Assembly: GCA_964034945.1 (NCBI GenBank) | Contig: OZ035960.1 | Span: 69,522,994 to 69,586,993, forward strand | Direction: 5' to 3' | Source of the DNA: Chrysopilus asiliformis | Lineage: Eukaryota; Arthropoda; Insecta; Diptera; Rhagionidae | Length of the DNA: 64,000 nucleotides | In this document: positions 22,273 to 35,860 of the stretch, in pieces | Layout: every line of letters begins with the position of its first letter | How positions within the stretch are numbered: the stretch's first letter is position 1 | The notes under the pieces: generated by a model | Told to the model about the DNA's origin: nothing | The model's database searches: none | The model's input: the letters and a program-made list of their open reading frames with translations, nothing else | Translations under genes and position numbers: made by a program

Positions 22273-24549
22273 TTCTGAGAGGGGGCGGGGCTTAACTCGG
22301 CCACGCCCCTTTTTCCAATTTTGATGGGAAATCGATTTCTGAGAGGGGGCGGGGCTTAACTCGGCCACGCCCCTTTTTCCAATTTTGATGGGAAATCGAT
22401 TTCTGAGAGGGGGCGGGGCTTAACTCGGCCACGCCCCTTTTTCCAATTTTGATGGGATATCGATTTCTGAGAGGGGCGGGCTTAACTCGGCCACGCCCCT
22501 TTTTCCAATTTTGATAGGAAATCGATTTCTGAGAGGGGGCGGAGCTTAACTCGGCCACGCCCCTTTTTCCAATTTTGATGGGAAATCGATTTCTGAGAGG
22601 GGGCGGGGCTTAACTCGGCCACGCCCCTTTTTCCAATTTTAATGGGAAATCGATTTCTGAGAGGGGGCGGGGCTTAACTCGGCCACGCGCCTTTTTCCAA
22701 TTTTGATGGAAAATCGATTTCTGAGAGGGGGCGGGGCTTAACTCGGCCACGCCCCTTTTTCCAATTTTGATGGGAAATCGATTTCTGAGAGGGGGCGGGG
22801 CTTAACTCGGCCACGCCCCTTTTTCCAATTTTGATGGGAAATCGATTTCTGAGAGGGAGCGGGGCTTAACTCGGCCACGCCCCTTTTTCCAATTTTGATA
22901 GGAAATCGATTTCTGAGAGGGGGCGGAGCTTAACTCGGCCACGCCCCTTTTTCCAATTTTGATGGGAAATGGATTTCTGAGAGGGGGCGGGGCTTAACTC
23001 GGCCACGCCCCTTTTTCCAATTTTGATGGGAAATCGATTTCTGAGAGGAGGCGGGGCTTAACTCGGCCACGCCCCTTTTTCCAATTTTGATGGGAAATCG
23101 ATTTCTGAGAGGGCGCCGGGCTTAACTCGGCCACGCCCCTTTTTCCAATTTTGATGGGAAATCGATTTCTGAGAGGGGGCGGGGCTTAACTCGGCCACGC
23201 CCCTTTTTCCAATTTTGATGGGAAATCGATTTCTGAGAGGGGGCGGGGCTTAACTCGGCCACGCCCCTTTTTCCAATTTTGATGGGAAATCTATTTCTGA
23301 GAGGGGGCGGAGCTTAACTCGGCCACGCCCCTTTTTCCAATTTTGATGGGAAATCGATTTCTGAGAGGGGGCGGGGCTTAACTCGGCCACGCCCCTTTTT
23401 CCAATTTTGATGGGAAATCGATTTCTGAGAGGGGGCGGGGCTTAACTCGGCCACGCCCCTTTTTCCAATTTTGATGGGAAATCGATTTCTGAGAGGGGGC
23501 GGGGCTTAACTGGGCCACGCCCCTTTTTCCAATTTTGATGGGAAATCGATTTCTGAGAGGGGGCGGGGCTTAACTCGGCCACGCCCCTTTTTCCGATTTT
23601 GATGGGAAATCGATTTCTGAGAGGGGCGGGGCTTAACTCGGCCACGCCCCTTTTTCCAATTTTGATGGGAAATCGATTTCTGAGAGGGGGCGGGGCTTAA
23701 CTCGGCCACGCCCCTTTTTCCAATTTTGATGGGAAATCGATTTCTGAGAGGGGCGGGGCTTAACTCGGCCACGCCTTTTTTTCCAATTTTGATGGGAAAT
23801 CGATTTCTGAGAGGGGGCGGAGCTTAACTCGGCCACGCCCCTTTTTCCAATTTTTGATGGGAAATCGATTTCTGAGAGGGGCGGGGCTTAACTCGGCCAC
23901 GCCCCTTTTTCCAATTTTGATGGGAAATCGATTTCTGAGAGGGGGCGGGGCTTAACTCGGCCACGCCCCTTTTTCCAATTTTGATGGGAAATCGATTTCT
24001 GAGAGGGGCGGGGCTTAACTCGGCCACGCCCCTTTTTCCAATTTTGATGGGAAATCGATTTCTGAGAGGGGGCGGAGCTTAACTCGGCCACGCCCCTTTT
24101 TCCAATTTTGATGGGAAATCGATTTCTGAGAGGGGCGGGGCTTAACTCGGCCACGCCCCTTTATCCAATTTTGATGGGAAACCGATTTCTGAGAGGGGGC
24201 GGAGCTTAACTCGGCCACGCCCCTTTTTCCAATTTTGATGGGAAATCGATTTCTGAGAGGGGGCGGGGCTTAACTCGGCCACGCCCCTTTTTCCAATTTT
24301 GATGGGAAATCGATTTCTGAGAGGGGGCGGGGCTTAACTCGGCCACGCCCCTTTTTCCAATTTTGATGGGAAATGGATTTCTGAGAGGGGGCGGGGCTTA
24401 ACTCGGCCACGCCCCTTTTTCCAATTTTGATGGGAAATCGATTTCCGAGAGGGGCGGGGCTTAACTCGGCCACGCCCCTTTTTCCAATTTTGATGGGAAA
24501 TCGATTTCTGAGAGGGGGCGGGGCTTAACTGGGCCACGCCCCTTTTTCC

Positions 24550-27350
24550 AATTTTTATGGGAAATCGATTTCTGAGAGGGGCGGGGCTTAACTCGGCCAC
24601 GCCCCTTTTTCCAATTTTTATGGGAAATCGATTTCTGAGAGGGGCGGGGCTTAACTCGGCCACGCCCCTTTTCCAATTTTGATGGGAAATCGATTTCTGA
24701 GAGGGGGCGGGGCTTAACTCGGCCACGCCCCTTTTTCCAATTTTGATGGGAAATCGATTTCTGAGAGGGGCGGGGCTTAACTCGGCCACGCCCCTTTTTC
24801 CAATTTTGATGGGAAATCGATTTCTGAGAGGGGCGGGGCTTAACTCGGCCACGCCCCTTTTTCCAATTTTGATGGGAAATCGATTTCTGAGAGGGGGCGG
24901 GGCTTAACTCGGCTACGCCCCTTTTTCCAATTTTGATGGGAAATCGATTTCTGAGAGGGGCGGGGCTTAATTCGGCCACGCCCCTTTTTCCAATTTTGAT
25001 GGGAAATCGATTTCTGAGAGGGGGCGGGGCTTAACTCGGCCACGCCCCTTTTTCCAATTTTGATGGGAAATCGATTTCTGAGAGGGGGCGGGGCTTAACT
25101 CGGCCACGCCCCTTTTTCCAATTTTGATGGGAAATCGATTTCTGAGAGGGGGCGGGGCTTAACTCGGCCACGCCCCTTTTTCCAATTTTGATGGGAAATC
25201 GATTTCTGAGAGGGGCGGGGCTTAACTCGGCCACGCCCCTTTTTCCAATTTTGATGGGAAATCGATTTCTGAGAGGGGGCGGGGCTTAACTCGGCCACGC
25301 CCCTTTTTCCAATTTTGATGGGATATCGATTTCTGAGAGGGGCGGGCTTAACTCGGCCACGCCCCTTCTTCCAATTTTGATAGGAAATCGATTTCTGAGA
25401 GGGGGCGGAGCTTAACTCGGCCACGCCCCTTTTTCCAATTTTGATGGGAAATCGATTTCTGAGAGGGGGCGGGGCTTAACTCGGCCACGCCCCTTTTTCC
25501 AATTTTAATGGGAAATCGATTTCTGAGAGGGGGCGGGGCTTAACTCGGCCACGCGCCTTTTTCCAATTTTGATGGAAAATCGATTTCTGAGAGGGGGCGG
25601 GGCTTAACTCGGCCACGCCCCTTTTTCCAATTTTGATGGGAAATCGATTTCTGAGAGGGGGCGGGGCTTAACTCGGCCACGCCCCTTTTTCCAATTTTGA
25701 TGGGAAATCGATTTCTGAGAGGGGGCGGGGCTTAACTCGGCCACGCCCCTTTTTCCAATTTTGATGGGAAATCGATTTCTGAGAGGGGGCGGGGCTTAAC
25801 TCGGCCACGCCCCTTTTTCCAATTTTGATGGGAAATGGATTTCTGAGAGGGGGCGGGGCTTAACTCGGCCACGCCCCTTTTTCCAATTTTTATGGGAAAT
25901 CGATTTCTGAGAGGGGCGGGGCTTAACTCGGCCACGCCCCTTTTTCCAATTTTTATGGGAAATCGATTTCTGAGAGGGGCGGGGCTTAACTCGGCCACGC
26001 CCCTTTTTCCAATTTTTATGGGAAATCGATTTCTGAGAGGGGCGGGGCTTAACTCGGCCACGCCCCTTTTCCAATTTTGATGGGAAATCGATTTCTGAGA
26101 GGGGGCGGGGCTTAACTCGGCCACGCCCCTTTTTCCAATTTTGATGGGAAATCGATTTCTGAGAGGGGGCGGGGCTTAACTCGGCCACGCCCCTTTTTCC
26201 AATTTTGATGGGAAATCGATTTCTGAGAGGGGCGGGGCTTAACTCGGCCACGCCCCTTTTTCCAATTTTGATGGGAAATCGATTTCTGAGAGGGGCGGGG
26301 CTTAACTCGGCCACGCCCCTTTTTCCAATTTTGATGGGAAATCGATTTCTGAGAGGGGGCGGGGCTTAACTCGGCTACGCCCCTTTTTCCAATTTTGATG
26401 GGAAATCGATTTCTGAGAGGGGCGGGGCTTAATTCGGCCACGCCCCTTTTTCCAATTTTGATGGGAAATCGATTTCTGAGAGGGGGCGGGGCTTAACTCG
26501 GCCACGCCCCTTTTTCCAATTTTGATGGGAAATCGATTTCTGAGAGGGGGCGGGGCTTAACTCGGCCACGCCCCTTTTTCCAATTTTGATGGGAAATCGA
26601 TTTCTGAGAGGGGGCGGGGCTTAACTCGGCCACGCCCCTTTTTCCAATTTTGATGGGAAATCGATTTCTGAGAGGGGCGGGGCTTAACTCGGCCACGCCC
26701 CTTTTTCCAATTTTGATGGGAAATCGATTTCTGAGAGGGGGCGGGGCTTAACTCGGCCACGCCCCTTTTTCCAATTTTGATGGGATATCGATTTCTGAGA
26801 GGGGCGGGCTTAACTCGGCCACGCCCCTTCTTCCAATTTTGATAGGAAATCGATTTCTGAGAGGGGGCGGAGCTTAACTCGGCCACGCCCCTTTTTCCAA
26901 TTTTGATGGGAAATCGATTTCTGAGAGGGGGCGGGGCTTAACTCGGCCACGCCCCTTTTTCCAATTTTAATGGGAAATCGATTTCTGAGAGGGGGCGGGG
27001 CTTAACTCGGCCACGCGCCTTTTTCCAATTTTGATGGAAAATCGATTTCTGAGAGGGGGCGGGGCTTAACTCGGCCACGCCCCTTTTTCCAATTTTGATG
27101 GGAAATCGATTTCTGAGAGGGGGCGGGGCTTAACTCGGCCACGCCCCTTTTTCCAATTTTGATGGGAAATCGATTTCTGAGAGGGGGCGGGGCTTAACTC
27201 GGCCACGCCCCTTTTTCCAATTTTGATGGGAAATCGATTTCTGAGAGGGGGCGGGGCTTAACTCGGCCACGCCCCTTTTTCCAATTTTGATGGGAAATGG
27301 ATTTCTGAGAGGGGGCGGGGCTTAACTCGGCCACGCCCCTTTTTCCAATT
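24550..27350. repeat. Two copies of a 1.3-1.46-kb higher-order block
   Basis: Units with TTTTTATGGG begin each cycle at 24554, 25889 and 27351. Within each cycle follow CTCGGCTACGCC plus CTTAATTCGG, GGGATATCG (25322 and 26784, offset 1462), CCCCTTCTTCC, TTTTAATGGG and CACGCGCC in order. The first cycle has two TTTTTATGGG units and the second three. The offset changes from 1335 to 1462 bp through gained units. Confidence 0.85.
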
Positions 27351-28970
27351 TTTATGGGAAATCGATTTCTGAGAGGGGCGGGGCTTAACTCGGCCACGCC
27401 CCTTTTTCCAATTTTTATGGGAAATCGATTTCTGAGAGGGGCGGGGCTTAACTCGGCCACGCCCCTTTTTCCAATTTTGATGGGAAATCGATTTCTGAGA
27501 GGGGGCGGGGCTTAACTCGGCCACGCCCCTTTTTCCAATTTTGATGGGAAATGGATTTCTGAGAGGGGGCGGGGCTTAACTCGGCCACGCCCCTTTTTCC
27601 AATTTTGATGGGAAATCGATTTCCGAGAGGGGCGGGGCTTAACTCGGCCACGCCCCTTTTTCCAATTTTGATGGGAAATCGATTTCTGAGAGGGGCGGGG
27701 CTTAACTCGGCCACGCCCCTTTTTCCAATTTTGATGGGAAATCGATTTCTGAGAGGGGGCGGGGCTTAACTCGGCCACGCCCCTTTTTCCAATTTTGATG
27801 GGAAATGGATTTCTGAGAGGGGGCGGGGCTTAACTCGGCCACGCCCCTTTTTCCAATTTTGATGGGAAATGGATTTCTGAGAGGGGGCGGGGCTTAACTC
27901 GGCCACGCCCCTTTTTCCAATTTTGATGGGAAATCGATTTCCGAGAGGGGCGGGGCTTAACTCGGCCACGCCCCTTTTTCCAATTTTGATGGGAAATCGA
28001 TTTCTGAGAGGGGCGGGGCTTAACTCGGCCACGCCCCTTTTTCCAATTTTGATGGGAAATCGATTTCTGAGAGGGGGCGGGGCTTAACTCGGCCACGCCC
28101 CTTTTTCCAATTTTTATGGGAAATCGATTTCTGAGAGGGGCGGGGCTTAACTCGGCCACGCCCCTTTTTCCAATTTTTATGGGAAATCGATTTCTGAGAG
28201 GGGCGGGGCTTAACTCGGCCACGCCCCTTTTTCCAATTTTGATGGGAAATCGATTTCTGAGAGGGGGCGGGGCTTAACTCGGCCACGCCCCTTTTTCCAA
28301 TTTTGATGGGAAATCGATTTCTGAGAGGGGGCGGGGCTTAACTCGGCCACGCCCCTTTTTCCAATTTTGATGGGAAATCGATTTCTGAGAGGGGCGGGGC
28401 TTAACTCGGCCACGCCCCTTTTTCCAATTTTGATGGGAAATCGATTTCTGAGAGGGGCGGGGCTTAACTCGGCCACGCCCCTTTTTCCAATTTTGATGGG
28501 AAATCGATTTCTGAGAGGGGGCGGGGCTTAACTCGGCCACGCTCCTTTTTCCAATTTTGATGGGAAATCGATTTCTGAGAGGGGCGGGGCTTACCTCGGC
28601 CACGCCCCTTTTTCCAATTTTGATGGGAAATCGATTTCTGAGAGGGCGCCGGGCTTAACTCGGCCACGCCCCTTTTTCCAATTTTGATGGGAAATCGATT
28701 TCTGAGAGGGGGCGGGGCTTAACTCGGCCACGCCCCTTTTTCCAATTTTGATGGGAAATCGATTTCTGAAAGGGGGCGGGGCTTAACTCGGCCTCGCCCC
28801 TTGTTCCAATTTTGATGGGAAATCGATTTCTGAGAGGGGGCGGGGCTTAACTCGGCCACGCCCCTTTTTCCAATTTTGATGGGATATCGATTTCTGAGAG
28901 GGGCGGGCTTAACTCGGCCACGCCCCTTCTTCCAATTTTGATAGGAAATCGATTTCTGAGAGGGGGCGGA
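26174..28970. repeat. 2797-bp (44-monomer) tandem duplication, left copy
   Basis: Between 26174 and 28970 the marker order (CTCGGCTACG, GGGATATCG, CACGCGCC, paired TTTTTATGGG, GATTTCCGAG, GGGAAATGG units, CACGCTCC, CTTACCTCGG, GGGCGCCGGG and the TTGTTCC unit) is repeated 2797 bp further on. Inside it a 318-bp (five-monomer) module is itself doubled (about 27450-27765 and 27766-28080). This block also contains the second cycle of the 1.4-kb repeat, so the duplications are nested. Confidence 0.9.
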
Positions 28971-31765
28971 GCTTAACTCGGCCACGCCCCTTTTTCCAAT
29001 TTTGATGGGAAATCGATTTCTGAGAGGGGCGGGGCTTAACTCGGCCACGCCCCTTTTTCCAATTTTGATGGGAAATCGATTTCTGAGAGGGGCGGGGCTT
29101 AACTCGGCCACGCCCCTTTTTCCAATTTTGATGGGAAATCGATTTCTGAGAGGGGGCGGGGCTTAACTCGGCTACGCCCCTTTTTCCAATTTTGATGGGA
29201 AATCGATTTCTGAGAGGGGCGGGGCTTAATTCGGCCACGCCCCTTTTTCCAATTTTGATGGGAAATCGATTTCTGAGAGGGGGCGGGGCTTAACTCGGCC
29301 ACGCCCCTTTTTCCAATTTTGATGGGAAATCGATTTCTGAGAGGGGGCGGGGCTTAACTCGGCCACGCCCCTTTTTCCAATTTTGATGGGAAATCGATTT
29401 CTGAGAGGGGGCGGGGCTTAACTCGGCCACGCCCCTTTTTCCAATTTTGATGGGAAATCGATTTCTGAGAGGGGCGGGGCTTAACTCGGCCACGCCCCTT
29501 TTTCCAATTTTGATGGGAAATCGATTTCTGAGAGGGGGCGGGGCTTAACTCGGCCACGCCCCTTTTTCCAATTTTGATGGGATATCGATTTCTGAGAGGG
29601 GCGGGCTTAACTCGGCCACGCCCCTTCTTCCAATTTTGATAGGAAATCGATTTCTGAGAGGGGGCGGAGCTTAACTCGGCCACGCCCCTTTTTCCAATTT
29701 TGATGGGAAATCGATTTCTGAGAGGGGGCGGGGCTTAACTCGGCCACGCCCCTTTTTCCAATTTTAATGGGAAATCGATTTCTGAGAGGGGGCGGGGCTT
29801 AACTCGGCCACGCGCCTTTTTCCAATTTTGATGGAAAATCGATTTCTGAGAGGGGGCGGGGCTTAACTCGGCCACGCCCCTTTTTCCAATTTTGATGGGA
29901 AATCGATTTCTGAGAGGGGGCGGGGCTTAACTCGGCCACGCCCCTTTTTCCAATTTTGATGGGAAATCGATTTCTGAGAGGGGGCGGGGCTTAACTCGGC
30001 CACGCCCCTTTTTCCAATTTTGATGGGAAATCGATTTCTGAGAGGGGGCGGGGCTTAACTCGGCCACGCCCCTTTTTCCAATTTTGATGGGAAATGGATT
30101 TCTGAGAGGGGGCGGGGCTTAACTCGGCCACGCCCCTTTTTCCAATTTTTATGGGAAATCGATTTCTGAGAGGGGCGGGGCTTAACTCGGCCACGCCCCT
30201 TTTTCCAATTTTTATGGGAAATCGATTTCTGAGAGGGGCGGGGCTTAACTCGGCCACGCCCCTTTTTCCAATTTTGATGGGAAATCGATTTCTGAGAGGG
30301 GGCGGGGCTTAACTCGGCCACGCCCCTTTTTCCAATTTTGATGGGAAATGGATTTCTGAGAGGGGGCGGGGCTTAACTCGGCCACGCCCCTTTTTCCAAT
30401 TTTGATGGGAAATCGATTTCCGAGAGGGGCGGGGCTTAACTCGGCCACGCCCCTTTTTCCAATTTTGATGGGAAATCGATTTCTGAGAGGGGCGGGGCTT
30501 AACTCGGCCACGCCCCTTTTTCCAATTTTGATGGGAAATCGATTTCTGAGAGGGGGCGGGGCTTAACTCGGCCACGCCCCTTTTTCCAATTTTGATGGGA
30601 AATGGATTTCTGAGAGGGGGCGGGGCTTAACTCGGCCACGCCCCTTTTTCCAATTTTGATGGGAAATGGATTTCTGAGAGGGGGCGGGGCTTAACTCGGC
30701 CACGCCCCTTTTTCCAATTTTGATGGGAAATCGATTTCCGAGAGGGGCGGGGCTTAACTCGGCCACGCCCCTTTTTCCAATTTTGATGGGAAATCGATTT
30801 CTGAGAGGGGCGGGGCTTAACTCGGCCACGCCCCTTTTTCCAATTTTGATGGGAAATCGATTTCTGAGAGGGGGCGGGGCTTAACTCGGCCACGCCCCTT
30901 TTTCCAATTTTTATGGGAAATCGATTTCTGAGAGGGGCGGGGCTTAACTCGGCCACGCCCCTTTTTCCAATTTTTATGGGAAATCGATTTCTGAGAGGGG
31001 CGGGGCTTAACTCGGCCACGCCCCTTTTTCCAATTTTGATGGGAAATCGATTTCTGAGAGGGGGCGGGGCTTAACTCGGCCACGCCCCTTTTTCCAATTT
31101 TGATGGGAAATCGATTTCTGAGGGGGCGGGGCTTAACTCGGCCACGCCCCTTTTTCCAATTTTGATGGGAAATCGATTTCTGAGAGGGGCGGGGCTTAAC
31201 TCGGCCACGCCCCTTTTTCCAATTTTGATGGGAAATCGATTTCTGAGAGGGGCGGGGCTTAACTCGGCCACGCCCCTTTTTCCAATTTTGATGGGAAATC
31301 GATTTCTGAGAGGGGGCGGGGCTTAACTCGGCCACGCTCCTTTTTCCAATTTTGATGGGAAATCGATTTCTGAGAGGGGCGGGGCTTACCTCGGCCACGC
31401 CCCTTTTTCCAATTTTGATGGGAAATCGATTTCTGAGAGGGCGCCGGGCTTAACTCGGCCACGCCCCTTTTTCCAATTTTGATGGGAAATCGATTTCTGA
31501 GAGGGGGCGGGGCTTAACTCGGCCACGCCCCTTTTTCCAATTTTGATGGGAAATCGATTTCTGAAAGGGGGCGGGGCTTAACTCGGCCTCGCCCCTTGTT
31601 CCAATTTTGATGGGAAATCGATTTCTGAGAGGGGGCGGGGCTTAACTCGGCCACGCCCCTTTTTCCAATTTTGATGGGATATCGATTTCTGAGAGGGGCG
31701 GGCTTAACTCGGCCACGCCCCTTCTTCCAATTTTGATAGGAAATCGATTTCTGAGAGGGGGCGGA
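28971..31765. repeat. 2797-bp tandem duplication, right copy
   Basis: The copy abuts its partner directly. The offset drops from 2797 to 2795 at about 31120, where a monomer reads CTGAGGGGGCGG and has lost two bases relative to the left copy. That small deletion post-dates the duplication. The inner 318-bp doubling is preserved, so it is older than the 2.8-kb event. Confidence 0.9.
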
Positions 31766-33419
31766 GCTTAACTCGGCCACGCCCCTTTTTCCAATTTTGA
31801 TGGGAAATCGATTTCTGAGAGGGGGCGGGGCTTAACTCGGCCACGCCCCTTTTTCCAATTTTAATGGGAAATCGATTTCTGAGAGGGGGCGGGGCTTAAC
31901 TCGGCCACGCGCCTTTTTCCAATTTTGATGGAAAATCGATTTCTGAGAGGGGGCGGGGCTTAACTCGGCCACGCCCCTTTTTCCAATTTTGATGGGAAAT
32001 CGATTTCTGAGAGGGGGCGGGGCTTAACTCGGCCACGCCCCTTTTTCCAATTTTGATGGGAAATCGATTTCTGAGAGGGGGCGGGGCTTAACTCGGCCAC
32101 GCCCCTTTTTCCAATTTTGATGGGAAATCGATTTCTGAGAGGGGCGGGGCTTAACTCGGCCACGCCCCTTTATCCAATTTTGATGGGAAACCGATTTCTG
32201 AGAGGGGGCGGGACTTAACTCGGCCACGCCCCTTTTTCCAATTTTGATGGGAAATCGATTTCTGAGAGGGGGCGGAGCTTAACTCGGCCACGCCCCTTTT
32301 TCCAATTTTGATGGGAATCGATTTCTGAGAGGGGGCGGAGCTTAACTCGGCCACGCCCCTTTTTCCAATTTTGATGGGAAATCGATTTCTGAGAGGGGGC
32401 GGGGCTTAACTCGGCCACGCCCCTTTTTCCAACTTTGATGGGAAATCGATTTCTGAGAGGGGGCGGGGCTTAACTCGGCCACGCCCCTTTTTCCAATTTT
32501 GATGGGAAATCGATTTCTGAGAGGGGGCGGGGCTTAACTCGGCCACGCCCCTTTTTCCAATTTTGATGGGAATCGATTTCTGAGAGGGGGCGGGGCTTAA
32601 CTCGGCTACGCCCCTTTTTCCAATTTTGATGGGAAATCGATTTCTGAGCGGGGCGGGGCTTAACTCGGCCACGCCCCTTTTTCCAATTTTGATGGGAAAT
32701 CGATTTCTGAGAGGGGGCGGGGCTTAACTCGGCCACGCCCCTTTTTCCAATTTTGATGGGAAATCGATTTCTGAGAGGGGGCGGGGCTTAACTCGGCCAC
32801 GCCCCTTTTTCCAATTTTGATGGGAAACCGATTTCTGAGAGGGGGCGGGGCTTAACTCGGTCACGCCCCTTTTTCCAATTTTGATGGGAAATCGATTTCT
32901 GAGAGGGGGCGGAGCTTAACTCGGCCACGCCCCTTTTTCCAATTTTGATGGGAAACCGATTTCTGAGAGGGGGCGGGGCTTAACTCGGCCACGCCCCTTT
33001 TTCCAATTTTGATGGGAAATCGATTTTTGAGAGGGGGCGGGGCTTAATTCGGCCAAGCCCCTTTTTCCAATTTTGATGGGAAATCGATTTCTGAGAGGGG
33101 GCGGGGCTTAACTCGGCCACGCCCCTTTTTCCAATTTTGATGGGAAATCGATTTCTGAGAGGGGGCGGGGCTTAACTCGGCTACGCCCCTTTTTCCAATT
33201 TTGATGGGAAATCGATTTCTGAGAGGGGCGGGGCTTAACTCGGCCACGCCCCTTTTTCCAATTTTATTGGGAAATCGATTTCTGAGAGGGCCCGGGGCTT
33301 AACTCGGCCACGCCCCTTTTTCCAATTTTGATGGGAAATCGATTTCGGAGAGGGGGCGGGGCTTAACTCGGCCACGCCCCTTTTTCCAATTTTGATGGGA
33401 AATCGATTTCTGAGGGGGG

Positions 33420-35860
33420 GCGGGGCTTAACTCGGCCACGCCCCTTTTTCCAATTTTGATGGGAAATCGATTTCTGAGAGGGGCGAGCTTAACTCGGCCA
33501 CGCCCCTTTTTCCAATTTTGATGGGAAATCGATTTCTGAGAGGGGGCGGGGCTTAACTCGGCCACGCCCCTTTTTCCAATTTTGATGGGAAATCGATTTC
33601 TGAGAGGGGGTGGGGCTTAACTCGGCCACGCCCCTTTTTCCAATTTTGATGGGAAATCGATTTCTGAGAGGGGGCGGGGCTTAACTCGGCCACGCCCCTT
33701 TTTCCAATTTTAATGGGAAATCGATTTCTGAGAGGGGGCGGGGCTTAACTCGGCCACGCCCCTTCTTCCAATTTTGATGGAAAATCGATTTCTGAGAGGG
33801 GGCGGGGCTTAACTCGGCCACGCCCCTTTTTCCAATTTTGATGGGAAATCGATTTCTGAGAGGGGGCGGGGCTTAACTCGGCCACGCCCCTTTTTCCAAT
33901 TTTGATGGGAAATCGATTTCTGAGAGGGGGCGGGGCTTAACTCGGCCACGCCCCTTTTTCCAATTTTGATGGGAAATCGATTTCTGAGAGGGGGCGGGGC
34001 TTAACTCGGCCACGCCCCTTTTTCCAATTTTGATGGGAAATCGATTTCTGAGAGGGGGCGGGGCTTAACTCGGCCACGCCCCTTTTTCCAATTTTGATGG
34101 GAAATCGATTTCTGAGAGGGGGCGGGGCTTAATCGGCCACGCCCCTTTTTCCAATTTTGATGGGAAATCGATTTCTGAGAGGGGGCGGGGCTTAACTCGG
34201 CCCCGCCCCTTTTTCCAATTTTGATGGGAAATCGATTTCTGAGAGGGGGCGGGGCTTAACTCGGCCACGCCCCTTTTTCCAATTTTGATGGGAAATCGAT
34301 TTCTGAGAGGGGGCGGGGCTTAACTCGGCCACACCCCTTTTTCCAATTTTGATGGGAAATCGATTTCTGAGAGGGGCGAGCTTAACTCGGCCACGCCCCT
34401 TTTTCCAATTTTGATGGGAAATCGATTTCTGAGAGGGGGCGGGGCTTAACTCGGCCACGCCCCTTTTTCCAATTTTGATGGGAAATCGATTTCTGAGAGG
34501 GGGTGGGGCTTAACTCGGCCACGCCCCTTTTTCCAATTTTGATGGGAAATCGATTTCTGAGAGGGGGCGGGGCTTAACTCGGCCACGCCCCTTTTTCCAA
34601 TTTTAATGGGAAATCGATTTCTGAGAGGGGGCGGGGCTTAACTCGGCCACGCCCCTTCTTCCAATTTTGATGGAAAATCGATTTCTGAGAGGGGGCGGGG
34701 CTTAACTCGGCCACGCCCCTTTTTCCAATTTTGATGGGAAATCGATTTCTGAGAGGGGGCGGGGCTTAACTCGGCCACGCCCCTTTTTCCAATTTTGATG
34801 GGAAATCGATTTCTGAGAGGGGGCGGGGCTTAACTCGGCCACGCCCCTTTTTCCAATTTTGATGGGAAATCGATTTCTGAGAGGGGGCGGGGCTTAACTC
34901 GGCCACGCCCCTTTTTCCAATTTTGATGGGAAATCGATTTCTGAGAGGGGGCGGGGCTTAACTCGGCCACGCCCCTTTTTCCAATTTTGATGGGAAATCG
35001 ATTTCTGAGAGGGGGCGGGGCTTAATCGGCCACGCCCCTTTTTCCAATTTTGATGGGAAATCGATTTCTGAGAGGGGGCGGGGCTTAACTCGGCCCCGCC
35101 CCTTTTTCCAATTTTGATGGGAAATCGATTTCTGAGAGGGGGCGGGGCTTAACTCGGCCACGCCCCTTTTTCCAATTTTGATGGGAAATCGATTTCTGAG
35201 AGGGGGCGGGGCTTAACTCGGCCACGCCCCTTCTTCCAATTTTGATGGAAAATCGATTTCTGAGAGGGGGCGGGGCTTAACTCGGCCACGCCCCTTTTTC
35301 CAATTTTGATGGGAAATCGATTTCTGAGAGGGGGCGGGGCTTAACTCGGCCACGCCCCTTTTTCCAATTTTGATGGGAAATCGATTTCTGAGAGGGGGCG
35401 GGGCTTAACTCGGCCACGCCCCTTTTTCCAATTTTGATGGGAAATCGATTTCTGAGAGGGGGCGGGGCTTAACTCGGCCACGCCCCTTTTTCCAATTTTG
35501 ATGGGAAATCGATTTCTGAGAGGGGGCGGGGCTTAACTCGGCCACGCCCCTTTTTCCAATTTTGATGGGAAATCGATTTCTGAGAGGGGGCGGGGCTTAA
35601 TCGGCCACGCCCCTTTTTCCAATTTTGATGGGAAATCGATTTCTGAGAGGGGGCGGGGCTTAACTCGGCCCCGCCCCTTTTTCCAATTTTGATGGGAAAT
35701 CGATTTCTGAGAGGGGGCGGGGCTTAACTCGGCCACGCCCCTTTTTCCAATTTTGATGGGAAATCGATTTCTGAGAGGGGGCGGGGCTTAACTCGGCCAC
35801 ACCCCTTTTTCCAATTTTGATGGGAAATCGATTTCTGAGAGGGGGCGGGGCTTAACTCGG
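33420..35860. repeat. 893-bp (14-monomer) duplication plus a 575-bp partial third copy
   Basis: The marker GCCCCTTCTTCC lies at 33758, 34651 and 35226. CTTAATCGGCC (one TC step shortened) lies at about 34132, 35025 and 35600. CTCGGCCCCGCCCC lies at about 34195, 35090 and 35665. Offsets are 893 and then 575 bp. GGGGCGAGCTTAAC (about 33481 and 34374) and GGGGGTGGGG (about 33608 and 34501) occur only in the first two copies, so the third duplicated only the right part. Confidence 0.9.
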
